Positions 17,194 through 27,443 of a stretch of 64,000 nt of DNA are shown piece after piece. Each line of letters starts with the position of its first letter. Within the stretch, counting starts at the first letter, position 1. The DNA comes from Planktothrix tepida PCC 9214. GTDB lineage: Bacteria > Cyanobacteriota > Cyanobacteriia > Cyanobacteriales > Microcoleaceae. The DNA is taken from positions 127,488 through 191,487 of the forward strand of contig NZ_LN889802.1 of the NCBI RefSeq assembly GCF_900009145.1. The letters run 5' to 3'. The position numbers were made by a program, and so were the translations under genes. Under the pieces are notes generated by a model that saw nothing but the letters and a program-made list of their open reading frames with translations, was not told where the DNA came from and made no database searches.

Positions 17194-17814
17194 TTAAAGA
17201 TGGTTAGCTTTACGGGTTTCTAACCACATGGGAATAACGAACCAAGCCACCACTAAAATTAGAGCCAGAATTGCAAATTGGGCAACCCAAGCGACTAATT
17301 TTTCCAAGGAGATAAGATTACCGACGAAATAGGATAAACTGACCATCACCGATGCCCAAACGGTCGCTCCAGCAGCATTACAAAGAAAAAATTTCCAGTA
17401 GGGCATTTGGGCAATTCCGGCTAAAGGGCCAGCAAAAATCCGTAACAAGGCGACAAATCGACCGAGAAAAACAGCCCGGGCTGCATTTTGGCGAAATTGT
17501 TCTTTAACCTCATGGAGTTGTTCTTCGCGGATACGGAATAACTTACCCAGACGCAATAGCAATGGCCACCCACCCCATTTGCCCAGCCAGTAGCCAAAAT
17601 TATCGCCTAAAATTGCCCCAGCAATGGCACTACCGAGGACAAACCAATAATTCAATTCACCACTCCCAGCCAGAAACCCACCCACGAGGGTAATCGTTTC
17701 TCCAGGGAGCGGAATGCCCGCATTTTCTAAGGCTATTCCGACAAACACAGCCCAGTAGCCGTATTGATGAGCAATTTCTCGAATTGTTTCTAAGGATACA
17801 AACTCAAAAGACAT
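17194..17814 (-). CDS. DedA/VTT-family membrane protein
   Basis: This is a 206-residue membrane protein with the DedA signature. It has 'FVGIALENAGIPLPGETI' near the N-terminus, 'GAILGDNFGYWLGKWGG', then 'FLGRFVALLRIFAGPLAGIAQMPYWKFFLCNAAGA'. The conserved Glu and Arg residues proposed to act in proton-coupled transport are present. DedA proteins sit in the cytoplasmic membrane and support lipid-carrier (undecaprenyl phosphate) or phospholipid translocation and pH homeostasis. It is transcribed away from the STAS gene. Confidence 0.9.
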   Translation of the reverse strand: MSFEFVSLETIREIAHQYGYWAVFVGIALENAGIPLPGETITLVGGFLAGSGELNYWFVLGSAIAGAILGDNFGYWLGKWGGWPLLLRLGKLFRIREEQLHEVKEQFRQNAARAVFLGRFVALLRIFAGPLAGIAQMPYWKFFLCNAAGATVWASVMVSLSYFVGNLISLEKLVAWVAQFAILALILVVAWFVIPMWLETRKANHL

Positions 17815-18307
17815 TCAATGCTGCCTTTATATTTTTTTGCAAAGCTTTATACTTCTCTATATATCTTGACGTGTTTTTCCGAATTGTGTCAATCTCAATT
17901 GGGTTGAGGAACACAACAAATTAGGTTCAGTCGATCAAACCTCAGTTAGATGTCCCGCGAAAGGGGATCGTTGGCAAAATCCTAGGAACTGGATCTGAGT
18001 CAATGTCAAGACTTCTGTAAAAAATCCAGAATTGCTGTAATTCCCAGTATACCTGGATGTGAGTCCCTCTCGTTTCTCTCTTTCAATTGTAGCTAAGTTA
18101 AGATGAAATAAAGTTTAATTCATCCTAAATGGCTATAAATCCCTCTTTGGACAGACCAAAAACTCTCAACAGTTCAATTATTATAGGTGCTTCATCTTGT
18201 TTTTTGAGGATGATGAGTCTCAACTGTTTTAACGTTGGTCTGAACAATTCTATTGTTGGGTGAAAGGGTGAGTATCTGCTGCCTTTAACAAGCTAGGAGT
18301 GATAACA
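17815..18307. other. Intergenic gap between divergent dedA-like and STAS genes
   Basis: About 490 bp with no credible gene. It must hold two divergent promoters. I see no strong hairpin, RNA gene or repeat in it. Confidence 0.5.
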
Positions 18308-18661
18308 ATGGAATGGCAAGAATTAAATGGGTATGTTTGGCTTCAGCCTCAAACTCGTCTTGACTCCCAAGGAGGTCTTTTTCTCAAAGAACAATTAGTT
18401 AATATTCCCATAGAACCCCACAAAATCTGGGTGATGAATCTGGCAACTGTAGATTTTATGGATAGTTCAGGTTTAGGAGCCGTTGTGACGGCTGTTAAAT
18501 TTGCGCGCAGTAAAGGGTGTCGTTTGGTGATGTGTAGGCCATCTGCAACCGCCCGACTGGTTTTTGAAATTACACAACTCGATCGAGTCTTTGAAATTAT
18601 CGAAAATATCGAGGAGATTTTCTCTAATTCTTCTATTTCTGAAGAATTATTGTCTGCTTAG
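18308..18661 (+). CDS. STAS-domain anti-sigma factor antagonist-like protein
   Basis: The ATG at 18308 gives 117 residues and is well placed behind TAGGAG; a GTG three codons upstream overlaps that ribosome binding site and is rejected. The whole protein is one STAS domain. 'VDFMDSSGLGAVVTAVKFAR' carries the serine that SpoIIAA-like proteins use for phosphorylation. It probably works in a partner-switching pathway with an anti-sigma kinase and a phosphatase encoded elsewhere, since neither is adjacent. Confidence 0.9.
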   Translation: MEWQELNGYVWLQPQTRLDSQGGLFLKEQLVNIPIEPHKIWVMNLATVDFMDSSGLGAVVTAVKFARSKGCRLVMCRPSATARLVFEITQLDRVFEIIENIEEIFSNSSISEELLSA

Positions 18662-18773
18662 TTGTATATTTTCACTCCCGACCAAGGTTATCCGATGAAG
18701 GATATTATTTTGAACCCATGCTAAATATCAATGATCTTTTCTTGATGGCAATTGATGATGAACCCTTAGCGGT

Positions 18774-20756
18774 TCATTTTTTCTGGCTGAAGGAAGAAGA
18801 TAAGGAAGAGACAACATATTGATTTCGTCCTTGAGCTTTGGCTTGATAGAGTGCTTGATCAGCCATTGCGACTAATTGTTTTGGAGGTATTTTTTCTGAA
18901 GGAATAACACTACTAATTCCCAAACTACAAGTCATATAAGTATCCACTAATGAACCCTCATGAACAATCTTTAATTGTTCGATCTGGTTTTGAATATTTT
19001 GGGCAATTAAAATCGCTTCTGATACGTCTGTTTTAGGTAAAATAACGGCAAATTCTTCCCCACCATATCGAGCCAATAAATCCCCCGGATATCTCATGAC
19101 TCGGTTAATTCCTTGAGCGACTTCTCGTAAGGCGAGATCCCCGGCTAAATGTCCGTAGGTATCGTTATACCGTTTAAAAAAGTCTAAATCACACAAAATG
19201 ACCGATAAGGGCAGTTGGTCTTGAGATAATTGAGCCCATTGATGATGCAGATAATCATCAAAACAACGACGGTTAGCAACTCCGGTTAAACTATCAGAGG
19301 TTGCTAAATCTTTTAATTCATGATTGACAAGTTGTAACTGATGATAAAGTTCCGATTGTTGAATGGCGATCGCCAATTGGGCGGATAAAGATACTAATAA
19401 TTCCTGCTCCCAAGTTTGCCATTGTCGGGGACTCGAACATTGATGGACGAGTAATAAGCCCCACATTTTTTGTCCATGCCAAATTGGTGTGACTAAATAA
19501 GCTCGAACCTGAAGTTTGTGCAACAGTTCGTAATGACAACAGCTTAAATTAGAGGTGTCAATATCAGCAACGGATTTAATTTTCTGAGGATTTTCTAACC
19601 CTAATGTTTGTTGAATACAACTATCAGTATATCGATTCCCTAGCAGAGAAAAGCATCCTTTCGTTTGAGATTCGGTTAAAACTTCTCCGCCATAATGGTC
19701 ATCAAACCGGAAAATAATCACCCGTTCAGTTTGTAGCACCTGACGAATTTCGGTAACGGTGGTATTGAGAATTTCACTTAACTCTAAAGATTCATGAATG
19801 CGTTGAGTCAGCCGGGAAGTAAATCGTTCCCGTTCTGCTTGTTGTTTGAGTTGTTGTTCAATTTGTAAGCGATCGCTAATATCGCGGGCTAAAGCATGAA
19901 TTAATTGTTGTTCTCCCACTTGAATTAACCCAACCCGGACTTCTACGGGAAAGGTGGTTTGATCTTTACGACGGTAAATTCGGCGTAGGGTTATGGGTTC
20001 ATTCGGAACTAAACTTTGCAAAAAGAGCGCGGGAATTTCCTCAGTTTCTATTTGTTGAATCGATAACTTTAAAAGTTCTTGTCGCGTATACCCCAAACTT
20101 TGACACGCAAATTGATTAACATCTAAAATCTGGCCGTTCAAATCATGTAACAAAAACCCATCCGCCGCCTGTTCTACTAATGACCGAAACCGATCTTCAC
20201 TTTGCAACAAAGCTATTTCTGTTTGCTGTAACCGTTGGGATGCTAATCGTAAATCTAACTGTTCAATGACTAATTCCCCAAGAGATTGTAGGGTTTGGAC
20301 TTCCAACTCACTCAACTGGCGGGGATGATGATCCATTACACATAGGGTTCCTAAGCGTTGTCCATCAGACGTACACAAAGGAGCCGCTGCATAAAACCGG
20401 AGATTAAACTCCCCCGTTACCAAAGGATGATTGCACCATCGGGAATCTGTGAGGGTGTCATTAATACAATAAACCCCTGGATTATACATCGCAAAACCGC
20501 AAAAGCTGCCTTCACGATCAACCTGAGGATACTCCAGTCCTAGACGGGATTTAAACCAAATTCGATTCTGATCAACTAAACTCACCAAGGAGATAGGCAC
20601 CTTGAGCAATCGAGATGCTAAAAGTGTAATCCGGTCAAATGCTGCTTCAGAAGGCGTATCTAAGATTTGGTAACGATAAAGCGTTTCTAATCGTTCATTT
20701 TCCTCAAAATTAGAAGATAAAAACATACATTGAAGCACTTTAAAAAAACTAGCCAT
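18774..20756 (-). CDS. GAF-PAS-GAF-GGDEF diguanylate cyclase
   Basis: This is a 660-residue cytoplasmic protein with no transmembrane helix. Domains in order are a GAF domain (about 20-175, 'LLASRLLKVPISLVSLVDQNRIWFKS'), PAS/PAC (about 185-300), a second GAF (about 325-470, with 'ESLELSEILNTTVTEIRQVL', resembling cyanobacterial phytochrome/CBCR-like GAFs) and GGDEF (about 485-645). The active-site motif is GGEEF ('ARYGGEEFAVILP'), which is competent. A bilin-binding Cys is not obvious: 'LSCCHYELL' in GAF2 has cysteines but not a clear canonical context. An alternative start is the Met at codon 11. Confidence 0.9.
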   Translation of the reverse strand: MASFFKVLQCMFLSSNFEENERLETLYRYQILDTPSEAAFDRITLLASRLLKVPISLVSLVDQNRIWFKSRLGLEYPQVDREGSFCGFAMYNPGVYCINDTLTDSRWCNHPLVTGEFNLRFYAAAPLCTSDGQRLGTLCVMDHHPRQLSELEVQTLQSLGELVIEQLDLRLASQRLQQTEIALLQSEDRFRSLVEQAADGFLLHDLNGQILDVNQFACQSLGYTRQELLKLSIQQIETEEIPALFLQSLVPNEPITLRRIYRRKDQTTFPVEVRVGLIQVGEQQLIHALARDISDRLQIEQQLKQQAERERFTSRLTQRIHESLELSEILNTTVTEIRQVLQTERVIIFRFDDHYGGEVLTESQTKGCFSLLGNRYTDSCIQQTLGLENPQKIKSVADIDTSNLSCCHYELLHKLQVRAYLVTPIWHGQKMWGLLLVHQCSSPRQWQTWEQELLVSLSAQLAIAIQQSELYHQLQLVNHELKDLATSDSLTGVANRRCFDDYLHHQWAQLSQDQLPLSVILCDLDFFKRYNDTYGHLAGDLALREVAQGINRVMRYPGDLLARYGGEEFAVILPKTDVSEAILIAQNIQNQIEQLKIVHEGSLVDTYMTCSLGISSVIPSEKIPPKQLVAMADQALYQAKAQGRNQYVVSSLSSSFSQKK

Positions 20757-21313
20757 AATATTGGGTTGAGATCCAGCAAAGAAGATCAGGTTTAATTAAA
20801 CTCAATTGATACAAGTAAGATAGAAGCCTGAAAAGCCAGAAACTTTATTCTTACTGAATTATACTCAAATTTATAACACATCTTATGGGTTAAACTGAGT
20901 AAAATATGATACTGTAGAAAAGCACAAAGGGCAGAATCGGGTGTCTGTGTTTATTATTGTAGCGTTCTCTTCTATTGATTTTCATTCCTAGAGAAGAAAG
21001 AAGCAGGTATTAAGAGTGTAAGGGATTGATTTTATTGCTCATCGGGGACAAGTACAAAGTTAAATTAATTTAACCCTTCTATTAGGAAAACTAAACTTAC
21101 GAATGGACTCAACAATAAATAGGATCAATATTTTTGTAAAAAATCTACAAGTTTCTAATTAATTGGGTGGGTAATCATTTCGCTTTTTTTTCATTCTTGA
21201 GAAAGAGGAAGATTACCCTTATATTTATTAAGATTTATAACAATGTCTTCCTTGATTCAATTTGAATCAGGATAAATTACATCGTTTTGCATTAATAAAT
21301 TGGAGCATTTTTC
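20757..21313. other. Intergenic gap upstream of the HCP gene
   Basis: About 557 bp between divergent genes without a credible ORF. It contains a perfect 16-bp palindrome, GTTAAATTAATTTAAC, at 21059-21074, about 240 bp upstream of the HCP start, which could be a regulator site. Nothing else stands out. Confidence 0.5.
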
Positions 21314-21796
21314 ATGACCTTTACACCCACTCAACAGGATTTAGAACAAGCTTTATCTAAATTCCGAGGATTAGATGTCGATACCCAATTAGCCTTTTTG
21401 TGGTTTGTTTATACAAAAATGGGTCAATCTATTACTCCTGCGGCTCCTGGTGCTGCCCAAACGGAGATTGCCGACGGGTTATATAATCAAGTTCAAGCCC
21501 TTTCTTTTGAAGAACAATTGCAAGCTCAACGCGACTTTTTACAAAGTAATGATACCCAATTGTGCCGTGAATATGGCTCTTTAAGTGACAATACTAAACT
21601 CTTGTTTTGGTATCGTTTAGCGCAAGGAATGGATGCTAAAACCATTGTTCCGATGCCGGAAAATTATGAATTTTCTCAAGAAGGCAAAGCTTTATTAGGT
21701 CAATTAGAAAATATGGATTTTGAACAACAAATTACCTTCCTCCGTCAAAGTGTTGAACCCACTGGAGCCGCGCCTCAATCTGGTTCTGGACTGTAA
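21314..21796 (+). CDS. Helical carotenoid protein (OCP N-domain homologue)
   Basis: This 160-residue all-helical protein matches the N-terminal domain of orange carotenoid protein, without the NTF2-like C-terminal domain. Recognisable stretches are 'LDVDTQLAFLWFVYTKMGQSI', 'TPAAPGAAQTEIADGLYNQV' and 'DNTKLLFWYRLAQGM'; they include the Tyr and Trp that line the carotenoid tunnel in OCP. Such HCPs bind ketocarotenoid and quench singlet oxygen or phycobilisome excitation, depending on clade. The clade is not assigned. A strong terminator follows at 21847. No partner C-terminal-domain homologue is nearby. Confidence 0.9.
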   Translation: MTFTPTQQDLEQALSKFRGLDVDTQLAFLWFVYTKMGQSITPAAPGAAQTEIADGLYNQVQALSFEEQLQAQRDFLQSNDTQLCREYGSLSDNTKLLFWYRLAQGMDAKTIVPMPENYEFSQEGKALLGQLENMDFEQQITFLRQSVEPTGAAPQSGSGL

Positions 21797-21846
21797 TTCA
21801 ACATTTCTTTCAATTGCTTAGATTGTGTTTAGACCCTCTATTATTC

Positions 21847-21874
21847 ATCCCCCTGAATCAGGGGGATTTTTTTT
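21847..21874 (+). terminator. Rho-independent terminator of HCP
   Basis: The stem ATCCCCCTGA / TCAGGGGGAT is followed by a run of eight T. It lies 50 bp after the HCP stop and just before the stop of the convergent RTX gene. Confidence 0.9.
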
Positions 21875-21896
21875 CTAATTCTTATTGATCAGAGGA

Positions 21897-24809
21897 TTAA
21901 ATGACCTGAAACTGATTAGCAGTTATTAAATCTAAATCAATCCCGTTTAATTTAGCTAAATCTTCTTCTGTAGAAGTTAAACGAATAATAACTGCATTTT
22001 CTTCTTGAATTAAGGTGAGTTGCTCAAAGGTTAATCCGTTACTGAGTCCTAACTGATCTAAGGTAATATCAAAGTCAAGAATTAAGTCATTTCCGGCGTT
22101 CATTTGCAACATAAAAATATCTTGACCTAATCCCCCATTGAGGGTATCATCCCCCAGGTCTCCCCATAAACTATCATTGCCAATTCCTCCGATTAAAGAA
22201 TCATTTTCACTTCCCCCATACAGGCTATCATTTCCTAAACAACCGTCTATAATATCTACTCCTGAATTTCCCAACAGCAAATCGTTATTGTCTCCTCCAC
22301 AAAGGCTATCATTTCCCAGATCTCCCCATAAACTATCATTCCCAATTCCTCCTTCTAAACTATCTTGATTTTCCCCTCCTAATAAACTATCGTCTCCTGA
22401 ACCTCCATCAAGCAAATCGTCGTCTAAATTTCCTAATAAAATATCGTTTTCGCTTCCTCCAATTAAGGTATCATTTCCTAAATCACCGTATAAAATATCA
22501 TCGCCTTCATCTCCCTGTAACTGATCATTTTCTTTCCCCCCATAGAGGGTATCTTCTCCTAAATTTCCCTGGATCAAATCATGATTGCGATCGCCAAATA
22601 GCAAATCGTTATTTTCATCTCCTTGCAAAATATCATCATCTTGTCCTCCATATTGGGTATCATCTCCTAACCCTCCCATAAAAACATCTGCACCTTGATT
22701 TCCCAATAACAAATCATTCCCATTTCCACCATTAAGGTTATCTGCGCTTTCCATTCCTATTAAAGTATCATTTCCTTCAAAACCATTGATTTGATCGTTA
22801 AAATTACTTCCCCTTAAGTCATCATTTTCTATTGTCCCATTTAAGTTTTTTTCGATTACATTTTGTGTTTTTTCTGGGTTTAAGTTGGGTTTAGGGAATT
22901 GATCACACAAACAGTCATTTTCACCAACAATAGGACTCTGTGTAGGTTGTGGTGTTGGCGTTGGTGTTGGACTCGGAGTTGGTGTTGGTGTTGGTTGTGG
23001 AATTGGCGTTGGTGTTGGTGTTGGTGTTGGACTCGGAGTTACTGTCGGACTTGAAGTTGGAGTTGGACTCGGAGTTACTGTCGGAGTTGGACTGGGAGTT
23101 GGAGTTGGAGTTGGAGTTATTGTCGGAGTTGGTGTTGGAGTTGGAGTTACTGTCAGAGTTGGACTGGGAGTTGGAGTTGGAGTTGGAGTTACTGTCGGAG
23201 TTGGTGTGGGTGTTAGGACGGGAAACTCATAAGCACCACTATCAATAATGGCTGTACCATTTTGATCCCCATCAATAGGACGAGTTTGACCGAGTTGATC
23301 CGTTATGGGTGAATTATTATTATTACCTGTATCAATAGCGGGACTTCCGATTAATAAAGGATGAATTAATTTTCCATCAATTGTTTGTAAATCCCCTAAT
23401 AAAGCATCAGCCACTAATTGAATATTAGCCGTTGCTTTAGTGTCATTAGGGTTTAACTCATTAGTTTGAATATTACCGCCGCCTTCATTATATTCAGTTC
23501 CCGTATGATGTTTAACGTTCCAAGAATTTCCCCCATTATTAGCAAAATTTTTCGCTAAAATCGTATTTTGTAAAGTAACATTTGTCCCTCCTCCCCAAAA
23601 TCCTCCCCCTTGAAACCCTGCATAATTATTAGCAATTGTTGTATTAATAATCTGGGTTGAATTTGTCCCATTAGCAAGAGTTATTGCACCCCCTAAACCC
23701 TGATTACCGTCGGAAGATTCGGCACGATTTCCTGAAAATGTGCTATTGGTTATCGTAGTCGGAGAAGTTTCACCAATCCATAAACCACCTCCTTGACTAT
23801 AGGCTCGGTTATTGGCAAAAGTTGTATGATTAATCGTTAATTCAGCATTTCCTGAACGCAATCCTCCCCCTAAAGAATCGCCTTTCAGATTAGTTTGAAT
23901 GATATTATTAATAATCGTACTATTTTCAACAATGATTTGATCAGGAGGATAAGCAAATAAAAATAATCCGCCTCCTTGTCCAGCACCAGTATTACCATCA
24001 AATAAAGAATTACTAATCTGAATGATTCCCCCTGTTAATCCCGGCTCAAAATTCGCACCCGAAGCATTTGCACCATCAGTATAAATGGCTCCCCCAGCAC
24101 CATGATAATTATTAGAACCATTCGGAACTGTACCCCCTGGAACAGAGGTATTATTAATAAATTTAGAATTATCAATTGTTAAATTACCGAGTAAATGATT
24201 GATTGCACCTCCATTAATTCCCTTATTATTGGTAAATTCACTATCTTTAACCGTCAAAGAACCTGCGCTTTTTGTAGCGATCGCACCTCCCCCTCGTTCA
24301 CTTCCCCCTAAAGTGCCATCATTATGATTAAATTTGCTATTAATCACAACCGTATTACTTTTAAATCCGGTATAAATTCCGCCTCCAAATTGGGCAACAT
24401 TATCATTGAGTTCGCTATTTTCTAAGGTGAGGTTTGTTGAACCTCCCATGCGAATTCCTCCTCCTGCACCTGCTTCATCAATTCCTGTTGCATTACCATT
24501 AATAATGATCAGATTTTTAAGGGTTATATTTGTAGGTTGAAATTGCTGATCAACTTGCAGTTCTAATACCCGAAATTGGTTTTCCCCGCTAATCGTAACT
24601 GGCGTTGGGATTGTACCCGAAATTAGTCCATCAATGGTAATACTTTTATCAATATTTAATTGACCTGTCGTCAGTTTTATGATAGAATTTTGCTGATTAG
24701 CTAAACTAGAATCAAATTGAATAATATCTCCAGATTGAGCTTGAGCGATCGCCTCTCGTAAAGAACCAATACCATTGTCATTTAAGTTCGTAACAATTAA
24801 ATTAGCCAT
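21897..24809 (-). CDS. Secreted beta-helix / RTX calcium-binding protein
   Basis: This is a 970-residue mosaic. Residues 1-530 form a right-handed parallel beta-helix of the polymorphic outer-membrane type: it opens '[20 protein letters not shown]' and repeats 'GGGIxxxG', 'NSTFSGNRA' and '[10 protein letters not shown]'. A proline/threonine linker follows (about 530-625, encoded near 22935-23215). The C-terminal 300 residues carry many RTX nonapeptides (GGxGxDxLx, for example '[20 protein letters not shown]'). There is no N-terminal signal; RTX proteins leave by type I secretion through a C-terminal signal, and calcium folds them outside. Adhesion or a surface-layer role is plausible. No secretion genes are adjacent. 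Confidence 0.92.
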   Translation of the reverse strand: MANLIVTNLNDNGIGSLREAIAQAQSGDIIQFDSSLANQQNSIIKLTTGQLNIDKSITIDGLISGTIPTPVTISGENQFRVLELQVDQQFQPTNITLKNLIIINGNATGIDEAGAGGGIRMGGSTNLTLENSELNDNVAQFGGGIYTGFKSNTVVINSKFNHNDGTLGGSERGGGAIATKSAGSLTVKDSEFTNNKGINGGAINHLLGNLTIDNSKFINNTSVPGGTVPNGSNNYHGAGGAIYTDGANASGANFEPGLTGGIIQISNSLFDGNTGAGQGGGLFLFAYPPDQIIVENSTIINNIIQTNLKGDSLGGGLRSGNAELTINHTTFANNRAYSQGGGLWIGETSPTTITNSTFSGNRAESSDGNQGLGGAITLANGTNSTQIINTTIANNYAGFQGGGFWGGGTNVTLQNTILAKNFANNGGNSWNVKHHTGTEYNEGGGNIQTNELNPNDTKATANIQLVADALLGDLQTIDGKLIHPLLIGSPAIDTGNNNNSPITDQLGQTRPIDGDQNGTAIIDSGAYEFPVLTPTPTPTVTPTPTPTPSPTLTVTPTPTPTPTITPTPTPTPSPTPTVTPSPTPTSSPTVTPSPTPTPTPTPIPQPTPTPTPSPTPTPTPQPTQSPIVGENDCLCDQFPKPNLNPEKTQNVIEKNLNGTIENDDLRGSNFNDQINGFEGNDTLIGMESADNLNGGNGNDLLLGNQGADVFMGGLGDDTQYGGQDDDILQGDENNDLLFGDRNHDLIQGNLGEDTLYGGKENDQLQGDEGDDILYGDLGNDTLIGGSENDILLGNLDDDLLDGGSGDDSLLGGENQDSLEGGIGNDSLWGDLGNDSLCGGDNNDLLLGNSGVDIIDGCLGNDSLYGGSENDSLIGGIGNDSLWGDLGDDTLNGGLGQDIFMLQMNAGNDLILDFDITLDQLGLSNGLTFEQLTLIQEENAVIIRLTSTEEDLAKLNGIDLDLITANQFQVI
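22935..23215. repeat. Low-complexity Pro/Thr-coding repeat
   Basis: A degenerate hexanucleotide tract, GTTGGA/GTTGGT on the plus strand, encodes the TPTP/SPTP linker of the RTX protein. Its length is probably variable between strains. Confidence 0.85.
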
Positions 24810-25115
24810 GTTGATAGATCCTAATTTCGAGGGTTATTCTTAGATAATTATCCTTTCCAGCAAAGTTGATTAATATCCAGGATCTGATCTCATTTTTATT
24901 AATTGTTAACAGAATTAATAATCAAACAGAGCAATATATTTTTATAATCAAGACTCTGTATTGGGGTAATTTTTAGCCCTTGTGACTGTTGACGAAAATC
25001 AATAAAATGAGCGATCGCGAATTTTCATCAAATTTGAGACCAGATTTTAAATCGTTGATGATTTGGGTCTAGCGGTTTATAAATTTCTAATAAGATTAAG
25101 CCTGATTTTAATAAA

Positions 25116-25188
25116 TAGATTGGCCCTTTCACCCAGCCACCACGGGAAAGCACCAATCTAATTGTGGCACACTGCCAAGAAGCCACAA
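25116..25188. ncRNA. Candidate structured RNA: two adjacent hairpins
   Basis: In a 590-bp gap, two stems lie side by side. TAGATTGG (25116-25123) pairs with CCAATCTA (25153-25160), and an inner CTTTC pairs with GAAAG. TTGTGGC (25162-25168) then pairs with GCCACAA (25182-25188). The segment is more GC-rich than its surroundings. No coding frame or known RNA family is recognised and no T-run follows on the plus strand. It may be a small RNA or a dispersed repeat; strand is unknown. Confidence 0.35.
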
Positions 25189-25339
25189 GAGCATATTATT
25201 AAAGCCCAAATGATGTTAATTTAAGCTTTAATTTATTAATAACCTAAATTAGGAGTTTTTCGCCTCAGAAATTCTACGGAACTTTTTAATTAAAATAAAC
25301 GTTGGAACTCCGAAAAATTATGGAGAAGGAGTATTCATC

Positions 25340-25366
25340 AAAAAGGGCGAGGAATACCCCGCCCCT
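25340..25366 (-). terminator. Terminator of the Bax-inhibitor-1 gene
   Basis: Read on the minus strand, a GC-rich stem (GGGGCGGG / CCTCGCCC with one mismatch) is followed by TTTTT. It lies 35 bp after the gene's stop. Confidence 0.8.
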
Positions 25367-25400
25367 TGTTACACTGAGGGATAAGCTCTCCAACCCAGAA

Positions 25401-26126
25401 TTAATCCCGATTAAAGGCAATCAGTAAGCGCAGGATAAAGATAAATAAATTGATGTACGTTAAATACATCGATAAAGCTGCGGATAAATACTGTTGGTCG
25501 TTGTAGGCGCGAGGTAACAAATAGAAATCAACCACCGCCGCCCCAACAAACAATAAGACTCCTAGACCCGAAATTCCTATTTCTAACCAAGAGGGGGCAA
25601 TTATCCCAAAGAAACTCAGGACAAACTGTGCCAGAATGACAACGAATAGGGCAATAATTCCGAGGTTGATGGTTTTGCTTAAGGCCATCCCATCGGACTC
25701 GGAGAGGTTAGACCCAATGGAACGCGCCCCAATAAACGTGACTCCACACCCTAATGCAGCCACACCAATTCCGGCAATCCCAACACCATTAGTCCCTAAA
25801 GCAACAGCAACCAAACCGGTGAGGGTATAGCCTGTGAGTAGGCTGTAGGTCGCTAATAGGGGTAAGGCAGCTTTGTTATTCCCTTTATTGGCAACACCAG
25901 AGGCAACAAAAAATAGAACGAGTTGTGCAATCACGGCTACCCAGAAGGTCGGCATGAACAATCCGCGGTTTGTCGCTAAAACGTTTAAACCCCCAAAGGT
26001 GCCAACCGCAGTCAGAATTAACCCACCACCCACATAGGGTAAAGCGTTAGCAATCACATTGGGGCCGAGGATGGCTTCATTTTTAGCTTCTCGTAAAGCT
26101 TGACGGAAGTTACTGGTACTGGTCAT
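25401..26126 (-). CDS. Bax inhibitor-1 family membrane protein
   Basis: Starting at ATG 26126 (MTSTSNFRQAL) the protein has 241 residues; an upstream ATG five codons earlier (26141) is possible. It has seven hydrophobic helices, as in the BI-1/YccA/LFG family, ending 'LPRAYNDQQYLSAALSMYLTYINLFIFILRLL'. This end matches the family's conserved last helix with 'YLdxxNLFxxxLRLL'. Bacterial members are cytoplasmic-membrane proteins proposed as calcium leak channels or modulators of FtsH. The gene is monocistronic with its own terminator. Confidence 0.88.
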   Translation of the reverse strand: MTSTSNFRQALREAKNEAILGPNVIANALPYVGGGLILTAVGTFGGLNVLATNRGLFMPTFWVAVIAQLVLFFVASGVANKGNNKAALPLLATYSLLTGYTLTGLVAVALGTNGVGIAGIGVAALGCGVTFIGARSIGSNLSESDGMALSKTINLGIIALFVVILAQFVLSFFGIIAPSWLEIGISGLGVLLFVGAAVVDFYLLPRAYNDQQYLSAALSMYLTYINLFIFILRLLIAFNRD

Positions 26127-26251
26127 ATCGTCCTTATGCAATTCACAATCAGAACACTATTTATTATTTTATTGTGACTGATTCAGTCAAGTTTGGTAAT
26201 CTAAAAAGGATCTCATCCTAATCTACCCCTAAATCCAGGTCTTTTGACATT

Positions 26252-26310
26252 CGTAGACATTGCGTAGACAATTGAGGCTAGATAGAGTTATGACCTGAGT
26301 AGACAAATGA
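26252..26310. repeat. GTAGACA repeat cluster before the integrase
   Basis: CGTAGACATTGCGTAGACA at 26252-26270 continues with ATTGAG, and a further GAGTAGACA lies directly before the integrase ATG. The 25-bp block recurs at 27716-27740 with one mismatch. These are candidate integrase arm-binding sites or an autoregulatory operator. Confidence 0.7.
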
Positions 26311-27431
26311 AAACATCCACATATAGTCCGAGGGGTTTGGCACGGATAGAGAAGAATGCGGAAAACCTGCGGATTGTGTTCCCCCGGAGCTTGTTCAATG
26401 GCAAAGTTAAAACTTTTGCTTTAGGGCTAAAGGCGGATAGTCCAACTGACGTAAAAAAGGCTGAGGAGATTTGTGATGCAATCAATGCTGATATCCGATT
26501 TGATCAACTTGATGTCACCCTAGAACGATATAAACCACGTCATAAAAGCCACTCTTATAAAAACAAAGTCTCGGAACTATATCCAGACATTGACCTGGTA
26601 GAACTTTATGAAAAATTTATTGACTATAAAAAACCGACCTGGAAGTTGGCAACTTTACACCACAGAACCCGATGTATTTTGCCACTGATTAAAAAATCTG
26701 GTGTTACCTCTCCCTACCAGTCCCTAGAGTTGCGTGAATGGCTGCTTAAGAACACCTCAGAGGGATATACCAAGAAAGTTCTACAACAGGTTAACGCCGC
26801 GTTTAAGTGGGCATTATCTGTCAAGATTTTGAGGGGAGATAACCCTTTTGACGGCATGGCAAAAGAATTTAAGGACAATTACGAGAAAAACGAACCGGAG
26901 CCTAATGCTTTTAGCCAACAGGAAAAGCAAGCCATTTTAGAGGCGTTTAAAAATCATTCAATTCCTGGTAATAGTTACAAGCGTTATTATCCCTTTGTCA
27001 ATTTCCTATTTATGACGGGTTGCCGTCCCAGTGAAGCAATAGGCTTAAACTGGGGGAACATTAACGCAAACTACATTGTTTTTAAGGAATCTATTACAAC
27101 CGTTGGTGGCCGTGTTGTTAAGAATAAAGGCAGTAAAAACAATAAGGTTCGTAAGTTTCCAATGAATGAAAAATTACGAGACTTTATTGAGTCTATTAAG
27201 CCAGAGGATATTAACCCTAATGATTTAGTTTTCCCTAGCCCTGACCATCTCCCCATCAACTACAGCAACTTTTCTCAGAGAGCCTGGAAGACAATCGTTG
27301 ATCCAATTGTTAAACGTAACACAACGCCCTATTCTTGCCGTGATACGTTTATCACAGAACAGGTTAACAACTCGGAACTCATGACTCACCCAATCCCGAA
27401 TCCTGACGGCAGTAGATTGGCTAAACAATAA
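26307..27431 (+). CDS. Tyrosine recombinase (phage-type integrase), catalytic Tyr missing
   Basis: This is a 374-residue integrase. The N-terminal 90 residues resemble an arm-binding domain, about 95-180 the core-binding (SAM-like) domain and about 200-350 the catalytic domain. Arg240 in 'FLFMTGCRPSEAIGL' is the first catalytic Arg and Arg345 in 'TPYSCRDTFITEQ' the second. After Arg345 only 29 residues remain and they contain no tyrosine, so the box with the nucleophile is absent, probably through an internal deletion between 'ITEQVN' and 'NSELMTHPIP'. It is next to tRNA-Arg, a common attachment target, and flanked by shared repeats. It is most likely inactive. Confidence 0.85.
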   Translation: MKTSTYSPRGLARIEKNAENLRIVFPRSLFNGKVKTFALGLKADSPTDVKKAEEICDAINADIRFDQLDVTLERYKPRHKSHSYKNKVSELYPDIDLVELYEKFIDYKKPTWKLATLHHRTRCILPLIKKSGVTSPYQSLELREWLLKNTSEGYTKKVLQQVNAAFKWALSVKILRGDNPFDGMAKEFKDNYEKNEPEPNAFSQQEKQAILEAFKNHSIPGNSYKRYYPFVNFLFMTGCRPSEAIGLNWGNINANYIVFKESITTVGGRVVKNKGSKNNKVRKFPMNEKLRDFIESIKPEDINPNDLVFPSPDHLPINYSNFSQRAWKTIVDPIVKRNTTPYSCRDTFITEQVNNSELMTHPIPNPDGSRLAKQ

Positions 27432-27443
27432 ATATTGATGATT

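Noticed and set aside
19540-19560. Bilin-binding cysteine in the second GAF domain of the GGDEF protein
   Set aside because: Cysteines in LSCCHYELL are present and a Cys-His pair is tempting, but the surrounding residues do not let me call it a photoreceptor from sequence alone.
22949-23248. Plus-strand frame rich in Leu/Val/Glu opposite the RTX gene
   Set aside because: It is the reverse reading of the Pro/Thr repeat linker and has no independent coding signs.
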